From positions 1-6,591 of the forward strand of contig CACXGH010000138.1 in assembly GCA_902767175.1 (NCBI GenBank): a stretch of DNA of 6,591 bases. Reading direction: 5' to 3'. Under the pieces are notes generated by a model that had not been told where the DNA came from, searched no databases, and saw nothing but the letters and a program-made list of their open reading frames with translations. The position numbers and the translations under genes are program-made. Below are positions 1 to 4,940 of this stretch, piece after piece (the stretch's first letter is position 1; the number at the start of each line of letters is the position of its first letter). This stretch comes from an uncultured Ruminococcus sp. Its GTDB lineage: Bacteria; Bacillota; Clostridia; Oscillospirales; Acutalibacteraceae.

Positions 1-49
1 CGCTGCTATAAACATACGAAATGAAGGTATGAGAATAGCATTAGCATAA
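1..49 (+). CDS. tnpB: TnpB RNA-guided nuclease, C-terminal 15 residues (partial)
   Basis: Only the last 15 codons are present, in frame from position 2: AAINIRNEGMRIALA, then TAA at 47-49. This matches the C-terminus of TnpB proteins (IS605 OrfB family). There a RuvC-III motif of the type D-x-N-A-A-x-N-I follows the Cys4 zinc finger, and the conserved tail is N-I-x-x-E-G. The catalytic Asp would lie just left of position 1 and cannot be seen, so it is unknown whether the gene is intact. TnpB is an RNA-guided DNA endonuclease that cuts next to a target-adjacent motif and helps IS200/IS605 elements persist. Its guide RNA overlaps the 3' end of the gene and the element's right end, both of which are present here. 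Confidence 0.8.
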   Translation, partial: AAINIRNEGMRIALA

Positions 50-155
50 AACCAAGACAAGAACCGTGGGACACACGGGGATAGCTTGTTGATACTGTAT
101 GGGTTACCATACTTGAGCGAGAAGCCCCACCTCTATAGGTGGGGGAGTATGTCAC
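1..155 (+). mobile_element. Right end of an IS200/IS605-family (TnpB-type) element
   Basis: The window opens inside an insertion element and contains only its right end. Seen: the last codons of a TnpB-like reading frame stop at 47-49. They are followed by about 100 nt of compact hairpins. The last is a perfect 8-bp stem, CCCCACCT (125-132) with AGGTGGGG (137-144) around a CTAT loop, and then GGAGTATGTCAC. A GC-rich subterminal hairpin about 10 nt before a TCAC-like end is typical of IS200/IS605 right ends, which Y1 transposases recognise as single-stranded hairpins. No terminal inverted repeats or target duplication are expected for this family. The exact right boundary (about 155) is inferred from the GTCAC ending. 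The left end, any tnpA gene and the target motif lie outside the window. Confidence 0.8.
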
Positions 156-175
156 ATCAGGATAATTACAAAAAG
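50..175 (+). ncRNA. TnpB omega RNA (reRNA): 3' scaffold plus guide
   Basis: Directly after the tnpB stop there are three hairpins. They are CCGTG/CACGG (64-68 with 74-78, loop GGACA), GTATGG/CCATAC (97-102 with 107-112, loop GTTA), and the terminal CCCCACCT/AGGTGGGG (125-132 with 137-144). In TnpB systems the right end of the element is transcribed as the scaffold of the omega RNA, and the DNA just outside the right end becomes the guide. If the element ends at GTCAC (151-155), the guide of this copy starts at 156 and its first 20 nt are ATCAGGATAATTACAAAAAG. The 5' end of the RNA lies inside tnpB, left of the window or in the first 49 nt. Scaffold position and hairpins are seen; the function and exact guide start are inferred from the family. 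Confidence 0.62.
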
Positions 176-224
176 CATAGCTGAGCAGACTATTTCTGAC
201 GAAGATAATCATTCCTTGTAAATA

Positions 225-253
225 TTGACACTGTATTGTGTGATTGATAAAAT
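225..253 (+). promoter_or_regulatory. Promoter of the phosphopantetheinyl transferase gene
   Basis: A perfect -35 hexamer TTGACA (225-230) is followed by a 17-bp spacer and TAAAAT (248-253). Transcription should start near 260, giving a leader of about 18 nt that holds a ribosome binding site resembling AAAGGAGGTGAT (AAAGACGGTGAT, 263-274). The promoter lies about 70 bp outside the insertion element's right end, so the element appears to have landed upstream without destroying it. Confidence 0.75.
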
Positions 254-277
254 GTATAAAAGAAAGACGGTGATGTA

Positions 278-922
278 ATGATATACATTTTAGAAAATAC
301 AGATAAGCTTGAGGAAAGCGTTATCAAAAAATACAGCTATGTTCTCAGTGAACAGCGCAAAGAGAAGATTAATAATTACGGATCTGTCCGTGACAGGATA
401 AACGGAGGTATTGTATATATGCTTCTGAGATATGCGTTGATAAATGAATACTCATACTGTCATCAGCCTGTTTTTTCGTTCGGTGAGCACGAAAAGCCGT
501 ATCTTTCGGACAGAGGGGACATTTTCTTCAATATGAGCCACTGCAGGAATGCGGTTTGCTGTATTGTATCGGATTCGGATACGGCAATAGACATAACCGA
601 TATCAGAATAGTCAAGCCGAATATAATCAACAGAGTCTGCTCCGATAAGGAAAAGAAGCTTGTTTCGGAAAGTACAGATCCACAAAGGAGCTTTTTAAGG
701 CTATGGACAAGAAAGGAATGCCTGTCCAAGCTTTCGGGAAAAGGTATGTCAGAGGGCTTTAAGGGGCTGACCGATGAACTTCCGCAGGCTGAGGGACTTC
801 ATACTGCCGAAGATGAGGAATACATTTATACATATTATTCTCCGGAGTCCGAAAAAGCTGTTGTAATGCATGACGGAGCTGAGCTTCTGAGCTTTTTCGA
901 TAATTGTTCAGATACGAGATAA
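278..922 (+). CDS. Sfp-type 4'-phosphopantetheinyl transferase
   Basis: This 214-residue protein should move the 4'-phosphopantetheine arm of coenzyme A onto a conserved serine of acyl or peptidyl carrier proteins, in the cytoplasm. The family motifs appear in order. K73-P74-Y75 is the CoA-contacting 'KPY/KP' motif. F84-N85-M86-S87-H88 is the 'FN.SH' motif. I104-D105-I106 is the metal-binding 'GxDxE' motif. W143-T-R-K-E147, followed by K151 and G154-K-G, is the 'WxxKExxxKxxGxG' signature. D105 and E147 are the visible Mg ligands. The second acidic residue of 'GIDIE' is Thr107 here, and the Gly before it is Ala103. Length is slightly short for the Sfp class (about 225). The ATG is 7 nt after an SD-like ACGG and about 25 nt after the promoter. 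No secondary-metabolite genes adjoin it, so the partner carrier protein (fatty-acid ACP or another) cannot be told. Confidence 0.85.
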   Translation: MIYILENTDKLEESVIKKYSYVLSEQRKEKINNYGSVRDRINGGIVYMLLRYALINEYSYCHQPVFSFGEHEKPYLSDRGDIFFNMSHCRNAVCCIVSDSDTAIDITDIRIVKPNIINRVCSDKEKKLVSESTDPQRSFLRLWTRKECLSKLSGKGMSEGFKGLTDELPQAEGLHTAEDEEYIYTYYSPESEKAVVMHDGAELLSFFDNCSDTR

Positions 923-938
923 AATATCACAGAAAAGT

Positions 939-967
939 TTGAATTTTGCGAATGATTGGTATATAAT
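939..967 (+). promoter_or_regulatory. Promoter of the G3E/CobW metal operon
   Basis: TTGAAT (939-944), a 17-bp spacer and a consensus TATAAT (962-967). The start site should be near 974, giving a leader of about 69 nt before the ATG at 1043. There is no terminator between the upstream PPTase stop (922) and this promoter, so some read-through is possible. No convincing zinc-repressor (Zur-type) palindrome was found over the promoter. The short AAT-G-ATT dyad at 951-957, in the spacer, is the only symmetric sequence there. Confidence 0.75.
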
Positions 968-983
968 AAAAGTTAAGCGCAGT

Positions 984-1006
984 AAACAGACAGAGAATGT
1001 TTGTTT
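984..1006 (+). promoter_or_regulatory. Leader hairpin upstream of the His-rich GTPase gene
   Basis: The 5' leader contains a 9-bp stem, AAACAGACA (984-992) with TGTTTGTTT (998-1006). It has one G-U pair and a GAGAA loop. It ends about 20 nt before the ribosome binding site AAGGAG (1028-1033). No U-run follows, so it is not an intrinsic terminator. It may stabilise the mRNA 5' end or be a protein or RNA binding site. Its function is unknown. Confidence 0.4.
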
Positions 1007-1042
1007 GGACAAGGCAATTTAAAGAAAAAGGAGAAGGATATC

Positions 1043-2233
1043 ATGACAAAGATAGATATTTTTTCAGGCTTTTTAGGAGCAGGAAAGACTACTCTTATAA
1101 AGAAGCTTATCAAGGAAGGCTATCAGAATGAGCAGCTTGTTCTTATAGAGAACGAGTTCGGCGAGATAGGAATAGACGGAGGTTTTCTCAAGGAGGCAGG
1201 AATTCAGATAAACGAAATGAATTCCGGCTGTATCTGCTGTTCTCTTGTCGGAGATTTCAGAACTGCACTCAACAAGGTGCTTGAAGAGTATCACCCTGAC
1301 AGAATCATCATCGAGCCGTCAGGTGTCGGAAAACTCTCTGATGTAATCAATGCAGTAAAGACCGTTGCAAATGACGATGTTATTCTCAACAGCTTTATTA
1401 CCGTAGCAGATGCATCAAAGTGTAAGATATATATGAAGAACTTCGGTGAATTCTATAATAACCAGATAGAGAGCGCAAGCACGATAATTCTCAGCAGAAC
1501 TCAGAATATTTCTGACGAAAAGCTGCAGCAGGCTCTTGAGCTTATCAGAGAACATAATCAGAAAGCTGCTATCGTTACAACACCATGGGACGAGCTTACA
1601 GGTGCTCAGATACTTTCTGCTACAGAGGGCAAGGCACTTCTTACTGTTGACGATGTTCATTTTGACGATGATGACGAATGTGACGACCCCGAGTGCGAGT
1701 GTCATCATCATCACCATCACGACCATGACGATGAAGAGCATGAACATCATCACCATCACGACCATGACGATGACGAGCATGAACATCACCACCACCACGA
1801 CCATGACGATGACGAGCATGAACATCATCACCACCACCACGACCATGACGACGAGCATGAACATCATCACCACCACCACGACCATGACGATGATGAACAT
1901 GAACATCATCACCACCACGACCATGACGGGCATGGACATCATCACCACCATCATCACCATGCAGACGATGTATTCATCAGCTGGGGTAAGGAGACTGCAA
2001 AGAAATACAGTCAGGACGATATAAAGAATATTCTGAATGCACTTGATGACAGCGAAAAGTACGGACTTGTACTCCGTGCAAAGGGTATAGTACAGTCTGC
2101 TGACGGCACATGGATACATTTCGACTATGTTCCTGAGGAGTCTGATGTCCGTACAGGCAGTGCCGATTATACAGGCAGAATATGCGTTATCGGCTCTAAG
2201 CTTAATGAGGAGGCTCTTGAACAGCTTTTCTGA
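1043..2233 (+). CDS. CobW/G3E-family GTPase with a long His-Asp-Glu metal-binding repeat
   Basis: This is a 396-residue P-loop GTPase of the G3E/COG0523 (CobW, YjiA, ZNG1) group, which deliver metal, most often zinc, to client proteins. Walker A is G9-F-L-G-A-G-K15-T-T17. An ENEFGEIG segment follows at 36-43. The hallmark metal site is C63-I-C65-C66, and E91-P-S-G94 is Walker B/G3-like. The usual NKxD G4 motif is replaced by S151-R-T-Q154. An acidic Cys-bearing stretch (C213, C218, C220) leads into residues 221-306, which hold 53 His in six roughly 13-residue repeats. A compact CobW C-terminal domain follows (about 309-396). The ATG at 1043 is chosen because AAGGAG lies 9 nt upstream and the P-loop then starts at residue 9, as is normal. 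It is the first gene of an operon with the next gene. Zinc is the likely metal by family; cobalt or nickel cannot be excluded. Confidence 0.88.
   Translation: MTKIDIFSGFLGAGKTTLIKKLIKEGYQNEQLVLIENEFGEIGIDGGFLKEAGIQINEMNSGCICCSLVGDFRTALNKVLEEYHPDRIIIEPSGVGKLSDVINAVKTVANDDVILNSFITVADASKCKIYMKNFGEFYNNQIESASTIILSRTQNISDEKLQQALELIREHNQKAAIVTTPWDELTGAQILSATEGKALLTVDDVHFDDDDECDDPECECHHHHHHDHDDEEHEHHHHHDHDDDEHEHHHHHDHDDDEHEHHHHHHDHDDEHEHHHHHHDHDDDEHEHHHHHDHDGHGHHHHHHHHADDVFISWGKETAKKYSQDDIKNILNALDDSEKYGLVLRAKGIVQSADGTWIHFDYVPEESDVRTGSADYTGRICVIGSKLNEEALEQLF
1703..1960 (+). repeat. In-frame His/Asp/Glu tandem repeat (39-42 nt units)
   Basis: A coding minisatellite. After a leading HHHHHHD block there are six units of 13-14 residues with the pattern H-D-D-(D/E)-E-H-E-H followed by three to five H and then D. 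The last unit is degenerate (HDGHG plus eight H). All units keep the frame. Five units are near-identical in DNA, with CAT/CAC and GAT/GAC exchanges, and one unit differs by a single codon. This suggests expansion by replication slippage under selection for the reading frame. The tract encodes 53 His in 86 residues, a probable metal-buffering arm. Confidence 0.95.
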
Positions 2234-2258
2234 ACATAATAGAACGGAGTGAAGAATA

Positions 2259-3209
2259 ATGAATGCAGTTCCCGTATATCTGTTCTTAGGCTTTCTTGAC
2301 GGAGGAAAAACAAGCTTTATGCATGAAAACCTCTGTGACGAAGGCTTTATGAACGGTGAAAAAACACTTGTTGTACTGTGTGAGGAAGGCGAAAAGGAGC
2401 TTGATACCTCAAGATATGTCGGTGGAAGAAATGTAACTATCGTTTCCGTTGAGGATAAGGAACAGCTTACGGAGGAGTTTCTTGAAAAGGAATTCAAACA
2501 GTCCCGAGCCGAGCGTGTCCTTATAGAATATAACGGTATGTGGATGCTAAGCGATCTTGCACAGGTTCTGCCTAAGAATTGGCAGGTCTATCAGATAATG
2601 ATGCTTGCGGATTCCCAGACCTTCGATATGTACAACAGCAATATGAGACAGCTTGTCTATGATAAGATAAATGCCTGTGAGGTGGTATTCTTCAATCGCT
2701 GCAGCGATGATACAGACAAGATGAAGCTTCATACTATTGTAAGAGCAATTAACCGCAGAGCTAATATTATTTATGAATACAAGGACGGTACTATTGAGCA
2801 GGATCAGATCGTTGATCCTCTGCCGTTTGATATTAATGCCCCCGTTATAGAGGTAAAAGACGAGGATTTCGGACTTCTTTATCTTGATGCAATGGATAAG
2901 CCTGAAAACTATGACGGCAAGACAATAAGCTTTAAGGCGCTTGTTGCCAGAAACGGTAAAATGCCGAAGGATACATTTGTCGGCGGCCGTTTTGCAATGA
3001 CCTGCTGTGTTGAGGATATCCGCTATGTCGGTTTTCTCTGCAAATGGAACAAGGCAACTACTCTTGCCAATAAGGGCTGGTATAATGTAAAGGCTGAGGT
3101 AAAGGCTGTCAAGGATAAGATGTTCGGCAATGAGGTCGGACCGATGTTCTTTGTTACAGAAGCAAAGCCTGCAAAGAAGCCTGAGGAAGAAACAGTATAT
3201 TTTTCATAA
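2259..3209 (+). CDS. Divergent G3E-like P-loop protein with a YcgQ/TIGR03943-like C-terminal domain
   Basis: This 316-residue protein starts 25 bp after the His-rich GTPase gene, with CGGAG about 9 nt before its ATG, so the two are co-transcribed. The N-terminal half is a G3E-type fold. It has Walker A G11-F-L-D-G-G-K17-T-S, E90-Y-N-G93 where EPSG normally stands, and a degenerate guanine motif N146-R-C-S149. The CxCC metal motif of true COG0523 GTPases is absent. From about residue 195 to 303 there is a beta-rich domain. It has F-K-A-L-V near 225, R244-F-A-M-T-C249-C250, a W at 263, and K-G-W-Y-N-V-K-A near 272. This resembles the C-terminal domain of YcgQ/TIGR03943 proteins, which are often encoded beside CobW GTPases and permeases. 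The domain assignment is pattern recognition, not a search result. It may be the partner of the upstream GTPase. The last residues are Lys/Glu rich. Confidence 0.72.
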   Translation: MNAVPVYLFLGFLDGGKTSFMHENLCDEGFMNGEKTLVVLCEEGEKELDTSRYVGGRNVTIVSVEDKEQLTEEFLEKEFKQSRAERVLIEYNGMWMLSDLAQVLPKNWQVYQIMMLADSQTFDMYNSNMRQLVYDKINACEVVFFNRCSDDTDKMKLHTIVRAINRRANIIYEYKDGTIEQDQIVDPLPFDINAPVIEVKDEDFGLLYLDAMDKPENYDGKTISFKALVARNGKMPKDTFVGGRFAMTCCVEDIRYVGFLCKWNKATTLANKGWYNVKAEVKAVKDKMFGNEVGPMFFVTEAKPAKKPEEETVYFS

Positions 3210-3226
3210 TTATTAATAATTATTTT

Positions 3227-3262
3227 AAAGTCTGCCGTACGCATCGTTACGGCAGACTTTTT
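3227..3262 (+). terminator. Intrinsic terminator of the G3E operon
   Basis: A perfect 13-bp stem, AAAGTCTGCCGTA (3227-3239) with TACGGCAGACTTT (3248-3260), around an 8-nt loop and ending in a run of five T (3258-3262). It lies 18 bp after the stop of the second operon gene. The A run on the other arm could also let it act on minus-strand transcripts. Confidence 0.9.
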
Positions 3263-3270
3263 ACAAAATA

Positions 3271-3306
3271 AAAAAGCCGTATTTCCTTTGTCGGATACGG
3301 CTTTTT
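3271..3306 (-). terminator. Terminator of the XRE regulator gene, overlapping its stop codon
   Basis: A perfect 12-bp stem, AAAAAGCCGTAT (3271-3282) with ATACGGCTTTTT (3295-3306), and a 12-nt loop. Read on the minus strand it ends in a five-T run (3275-3271). The gene's TAA (3307-3305) overlaps the base of the stem. On the plus strand it also ends in TTTTT, so it may be bidirectional. It stands 8 bp from the operon terminator facing it, giving two back-to-back terminators between convergent genes. Confidence 0.85.
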
Positions 3307-4003
3307 ACATAAGCTTTTTAATTCTGTCCTCAGTATCTCTTATGAGGTTATAAAGAGACGGTGCAAGATCGGGAAACTTTTTTGAGATAATGTCGGGCGA
3401 AAGCTGCGGAGTGACAGAACTGTCAATACCGCTGTGTTCTGCAGCAGCCTTGCCTGATGCAAGACAGCTTATGTTTGCTTCGACTATATTCATCAAAGCA
3501 GTGGACATTCCTGTATATAGCTCAGGTATCACCGAGAACATAGCCTGAGGATTCTTCTGATTGGAGGAATAGACCGCTCTCAGCATTTTATAGACCGATA
3601 CCATAAAGTATGCAGACACTTCAGATGTAAGTCCTTTATGCTCTGTACGGCTGAGTATCTCAAAAATAATACTCATCGAATCTGTAATCAGTTTTTTGTT
3701 CATTGCGATCATTGCATTTGGCTTTACGGCAGAATCGCTTATTGCTTCAGTACTTTCAGCCTGTTCGGGTTCAAGCCTGAACGGAGCGCCTGTTCTGTCC
3801 AGACTTCTGCCAAGCAGGTAGTCACAGGAGACATTATAGTAATCAGCGATTTTTACAACAAAGTCGAGTCCGCATTCGCGTATGCCTTTTTCGTAATGAG
3901 AAAGCAGAGCCTGAGATACGCCTAATTCAAGAGCAGCCTGTTTCTGGCTCAGTCCACGCTCCTTTCGCAGCAAGGTAACTATTCTCGGAAAGTCGTTGTT
4001 CAT
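3305..4003 (-). CDS. XRE-family helix-turn-helix transcriptional regulator
   Basis: A 232-residue cytoplasmic DNA-binding protein. The N-terminal Cro/CI-type HTH domain spans about residues 7-65. Its scaffold helix is S19-Q-K-Q-A-A-L-E-L-G, its recognition helix is around S30-Q-A-L-L-S-H-Y-E-K-G40, and it closes with a D-Y-Y-N-V-S-C-D-Y-L-L-G segment (54-65) typical of the fold. After a polar linker (70-97) the rest is mostly helical (about 100-185), followed by a Ser/Pro-rich stretch and a last helix (213-232). This part has no motif I can name and may dimerise or sense a ligand. The ATG is chosen because AAGGGGG lies 6 nt upstream. It is divergent from the histidine phosphatase gene across a 222-bp gap with a large dyad, so it may regulate itself and that gene (inference). 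Its target is otherwise unknown. Confidence 0.85.
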   Translation of the reverse strand: MNNDFPRIVTLLRKERGLSQKQAALELGVSQALLSHYEKGIRECGLDFVVKIADYYNVSCDYLLGRSLDRTGAPFRLEPEQAESTEAISDSAVKPNAMIAMNKKLITDSMSIIFEILSRTEHKGLTSEVSAYFMVSVYKMLRAVYSSNQKNPQAMFSVIPELYTGMSTALMNIVEANISCLASGKAAAEHSGIDSSVTPQLSPDIISKKFPDLAPSLYNLIRDTEDRIKKLM

Positions 4004-4033
4004 AATGCACCCCCTTGACAGATAGAATTTAAA

Positions 4034-4039
4034 ATTATA
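4034..4039 (-). promoter_or_regulatory. Possible -10 element of the XRE regulator gene
   Basis: On the minus strand TATAAT reads from 4039 to 4034, about 30 bp before the start codon. There is no good -35 hexamer at 16-18 bp; the best nearby hexamer, CTGACA (4077-4072), is too far away. The promoter may be weak or need an activator, or the true start may differ. Confidence 0.35.
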
Positions 4040-4070
4040 TATTATTAGGTATGAAACATATCATTATTTA

Positions 4071-4118
4071 CTGTCAGAAACATCGTAGTATATGGCATAC
4101 TGCGACATAATATGACAG
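4071..4118. promoter_or_regulatory. Nested dyad between the divergent genes (candidate operator)
   Basis: A 48-bp region with two nested inverted repeats on nearly the same centre (about 4094). The outer arms are CTGTCA (4071-4076) and TGACAG (4113-4118). The inner arms are TCGTAGTAT (4083-4091) and ATACTGCGA (4097-4105), paired with one G-T wobble around ATGGC. A further AGTATGT occurs at 4127-4133, so an AGTAT-type motif appears three times. Each outer arm puts a TGACA (-35-like) sequence facing outward towards one of the two divergent genes. An operator for the neighbouring XRE protein is plausible but not shown. The rest of the gap (4004-4225) is AT-rich without other clear sites. A weak plus-strand promoter (ATGACA 4112-4117 with TTATAT or TATATA near 4136-4142) is possible. 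Confidence 0.45.
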
Positions 4119-4225
4119 ATTAAACAGTATGTAAATTATATAACATTTAAAACAATTTGTAAAGTTATTTTTTGTTTTTTGATGCCCGATATTGAAAAAA
4201 TTTCTTGGAAAAGGACAGGTGTAAA

Positions 4226-4864
4226 ATGCGCTCATACACGATATATCTTATCCGTCACGGAGCAGTTGACGAGACCAACAAAGGACGCTATATAGGCAGA
4301 ACAGATGTACATCTTTCGGAGAAAGGAAAGAGTATACTTGCCCATATAAGAGACACTGCAGGCTATCCTTATCCTGAGGTGATTTATTCAAGTCCTCTTG
4401 TACGCTGTACCGAAAGCTGCTCAATTATATATCCCAAAAGGGATATAAAGACCGTAAGCTCCCTGAGTGAGTGTGATTTCGGCAAGTGGGAAGGCAAGAG
4501 TGCCGAGGAGCTTTCAGGTACTCCGGAATTTGCGGATTGGCTGCAGAATTCCGATAAAACACCTCCTCCTGACGGGGAGAGCGGAAAGGACTTTGCTGCA
4601 AGAGTTGCAAGAGGCTTTGAAAGAATAGTAGAAGAGCTTTCTGCGGATAATAAAAGCACAGCAGCTATTGTGACCCACGGCGGAGTTATTATGACGATAC
4701 TCGCTCTGTACGGCATTCCGCAGGCTGAAAGCTACCGCTGGCGAATGGATAACGGTTACGGTTTTGCAGTTCGTATAAATCCTATGCTGTGGATGAGGGA
4801 TCGTGTAATGGAGGTATTTGATACCGTCCCGTTTGCTCCCGTAAAGAATGATGAGAAAGAATAA
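4226..4864 (+). CDS. Histidine phosphatase (phosphoglycerate mutase-like / CobC-like)
   Basis: A 212-residue cytoplasmic protein of the histidine phosphatase branch 1, which removes phosphate through a phospho-histidine intermediate. The family residues are all visible: R10-H11-G12 with nucleophile H11, the phosphate-binding R60 in S-S-P-L-V-R-C-T-E, the general acid E82 in S-E-C-D-F-G-K-W-E-G, and the second histidine in T150-H151-G-G. The D-F-G-x-W-E-G run is common in alpha-ribazole-phosphatase (CobC)-type and related broad-range members, but no cobalamin genes are nearby, so the substrate stays open. The ATG at 4226 is preferred: AAGGA (4211-4215) lies about 10 nt upstream, and the conserved Y-L-I-R-H-G then begins at residue 7. 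An in-frame TTG at 4205 would put the RBS inside the gene. The gene ends shortly before a terminator shared with the convergent LCP gene. Confidence 0.85.
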   Translation: MRSYTIYLIRHGAVDETNKGRYIGRTDVHLSEKGKSILAHIRDTAGYPYPEVIYSSPLVRCTESCSIIYPKRDIKTVSSLSECDFGKWEGKSAEELSGTPEFADWLQNSDKTPPPDGESGKDFAARVARGFERIVEELSADNKSTAAIVTHGGVIMTILALYGIPQAESYRWRMDNGYGFAVRINPMLWMRDRVMEVFDTVPFAPVKNDEKE

Positions 4865-4870
4865 TAATAT

Positions 4871-4887
4871 GACAGTACGATACTGTC
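4871..4887. other. Short hairpin after the histidine phosphatase gene
   Basis: GACAGTA (4871-4877) and TACTGTC (4881-4887) form a 7-bp stem with a CGA loop, starting 7 bp after the stop codon. There is no T-run after it, so it is at most a transcript 3'-end stabiliser or a weak part of the termination region. Confidence 0.35.
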
Positions 4888-4890
4888 GGC

Positions 4891-4927
4891 AAAAACAGGC
4901 AGCTCCGAAATCGGAACTGCCTGCTTT
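4891..4927 (-). terminator. Terminator of the LCP gene, possibly bidirectional
   Basis: The stem is CAGGCAG (4896-4902) with CTGCCTG (4917-4923), continued after one C-A mismatch by TCCG/CGGA (4904-4907 with 4912-4915) and a four-base loop. Read on the minus strand it is followed by five T (complement of 4895-4891). It begins 17 nt after the LCP stop codon. On the plus strand only CTTTGATTT follows, so termination of the histidine phosphatase transcript here would be weaker. Confidence 0.8.
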
Positions 4928-4940
4928 GATTTGCTGTATT

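Noticed and set aside
6..212. Minus-strand open frame of 68 codons across the insertion-element end
   Set aside because: It is antisense to the TnpB C-terminus and the hairpin scaffold, has no ribosome binding site and no recognisable protein features.
939..975. Zinc-repressor (Zur-type) operator at the metal-operon promoter
   Set aside because: Only a 7-bp AAT-G-ATT symmetry is present; it does not extend into the long dyad expected for such a site.
1001..1042. Upstream TTG start for the His-rich GTPase
   Set aside because: It would add a basic 14-residue tail before the P-loop, lies in the leader hairpin, and precedes the strong AAGGAG site that fits the ATG at 1043.
1724..1960. CRISPR-like regular repeats
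   Set aside because: Units are contiguous, in frame and have no unique spacers; they are a coding tandem repeat.
1536..2024. Second plus-strand open frame with Thr/Met/Ile repeats
   Set aside because: It is a frame-shifted reading of the same low-complexity coding repeat, inside the GTPase gene.
1415..2497. Long (360-codon) minus-strand open frame
   Set aside because: It is the complement of the His/Asp repeat, giving a Val/Met run; it crosses two well-supported plus-strand genes and has no promoter or RBS.
4205..4225. TTG start for the histidine phosphatase
   Set aside because: The only good RBS lies inside this extension, and the ATG at 4226 gives the family's normal N-terminus.
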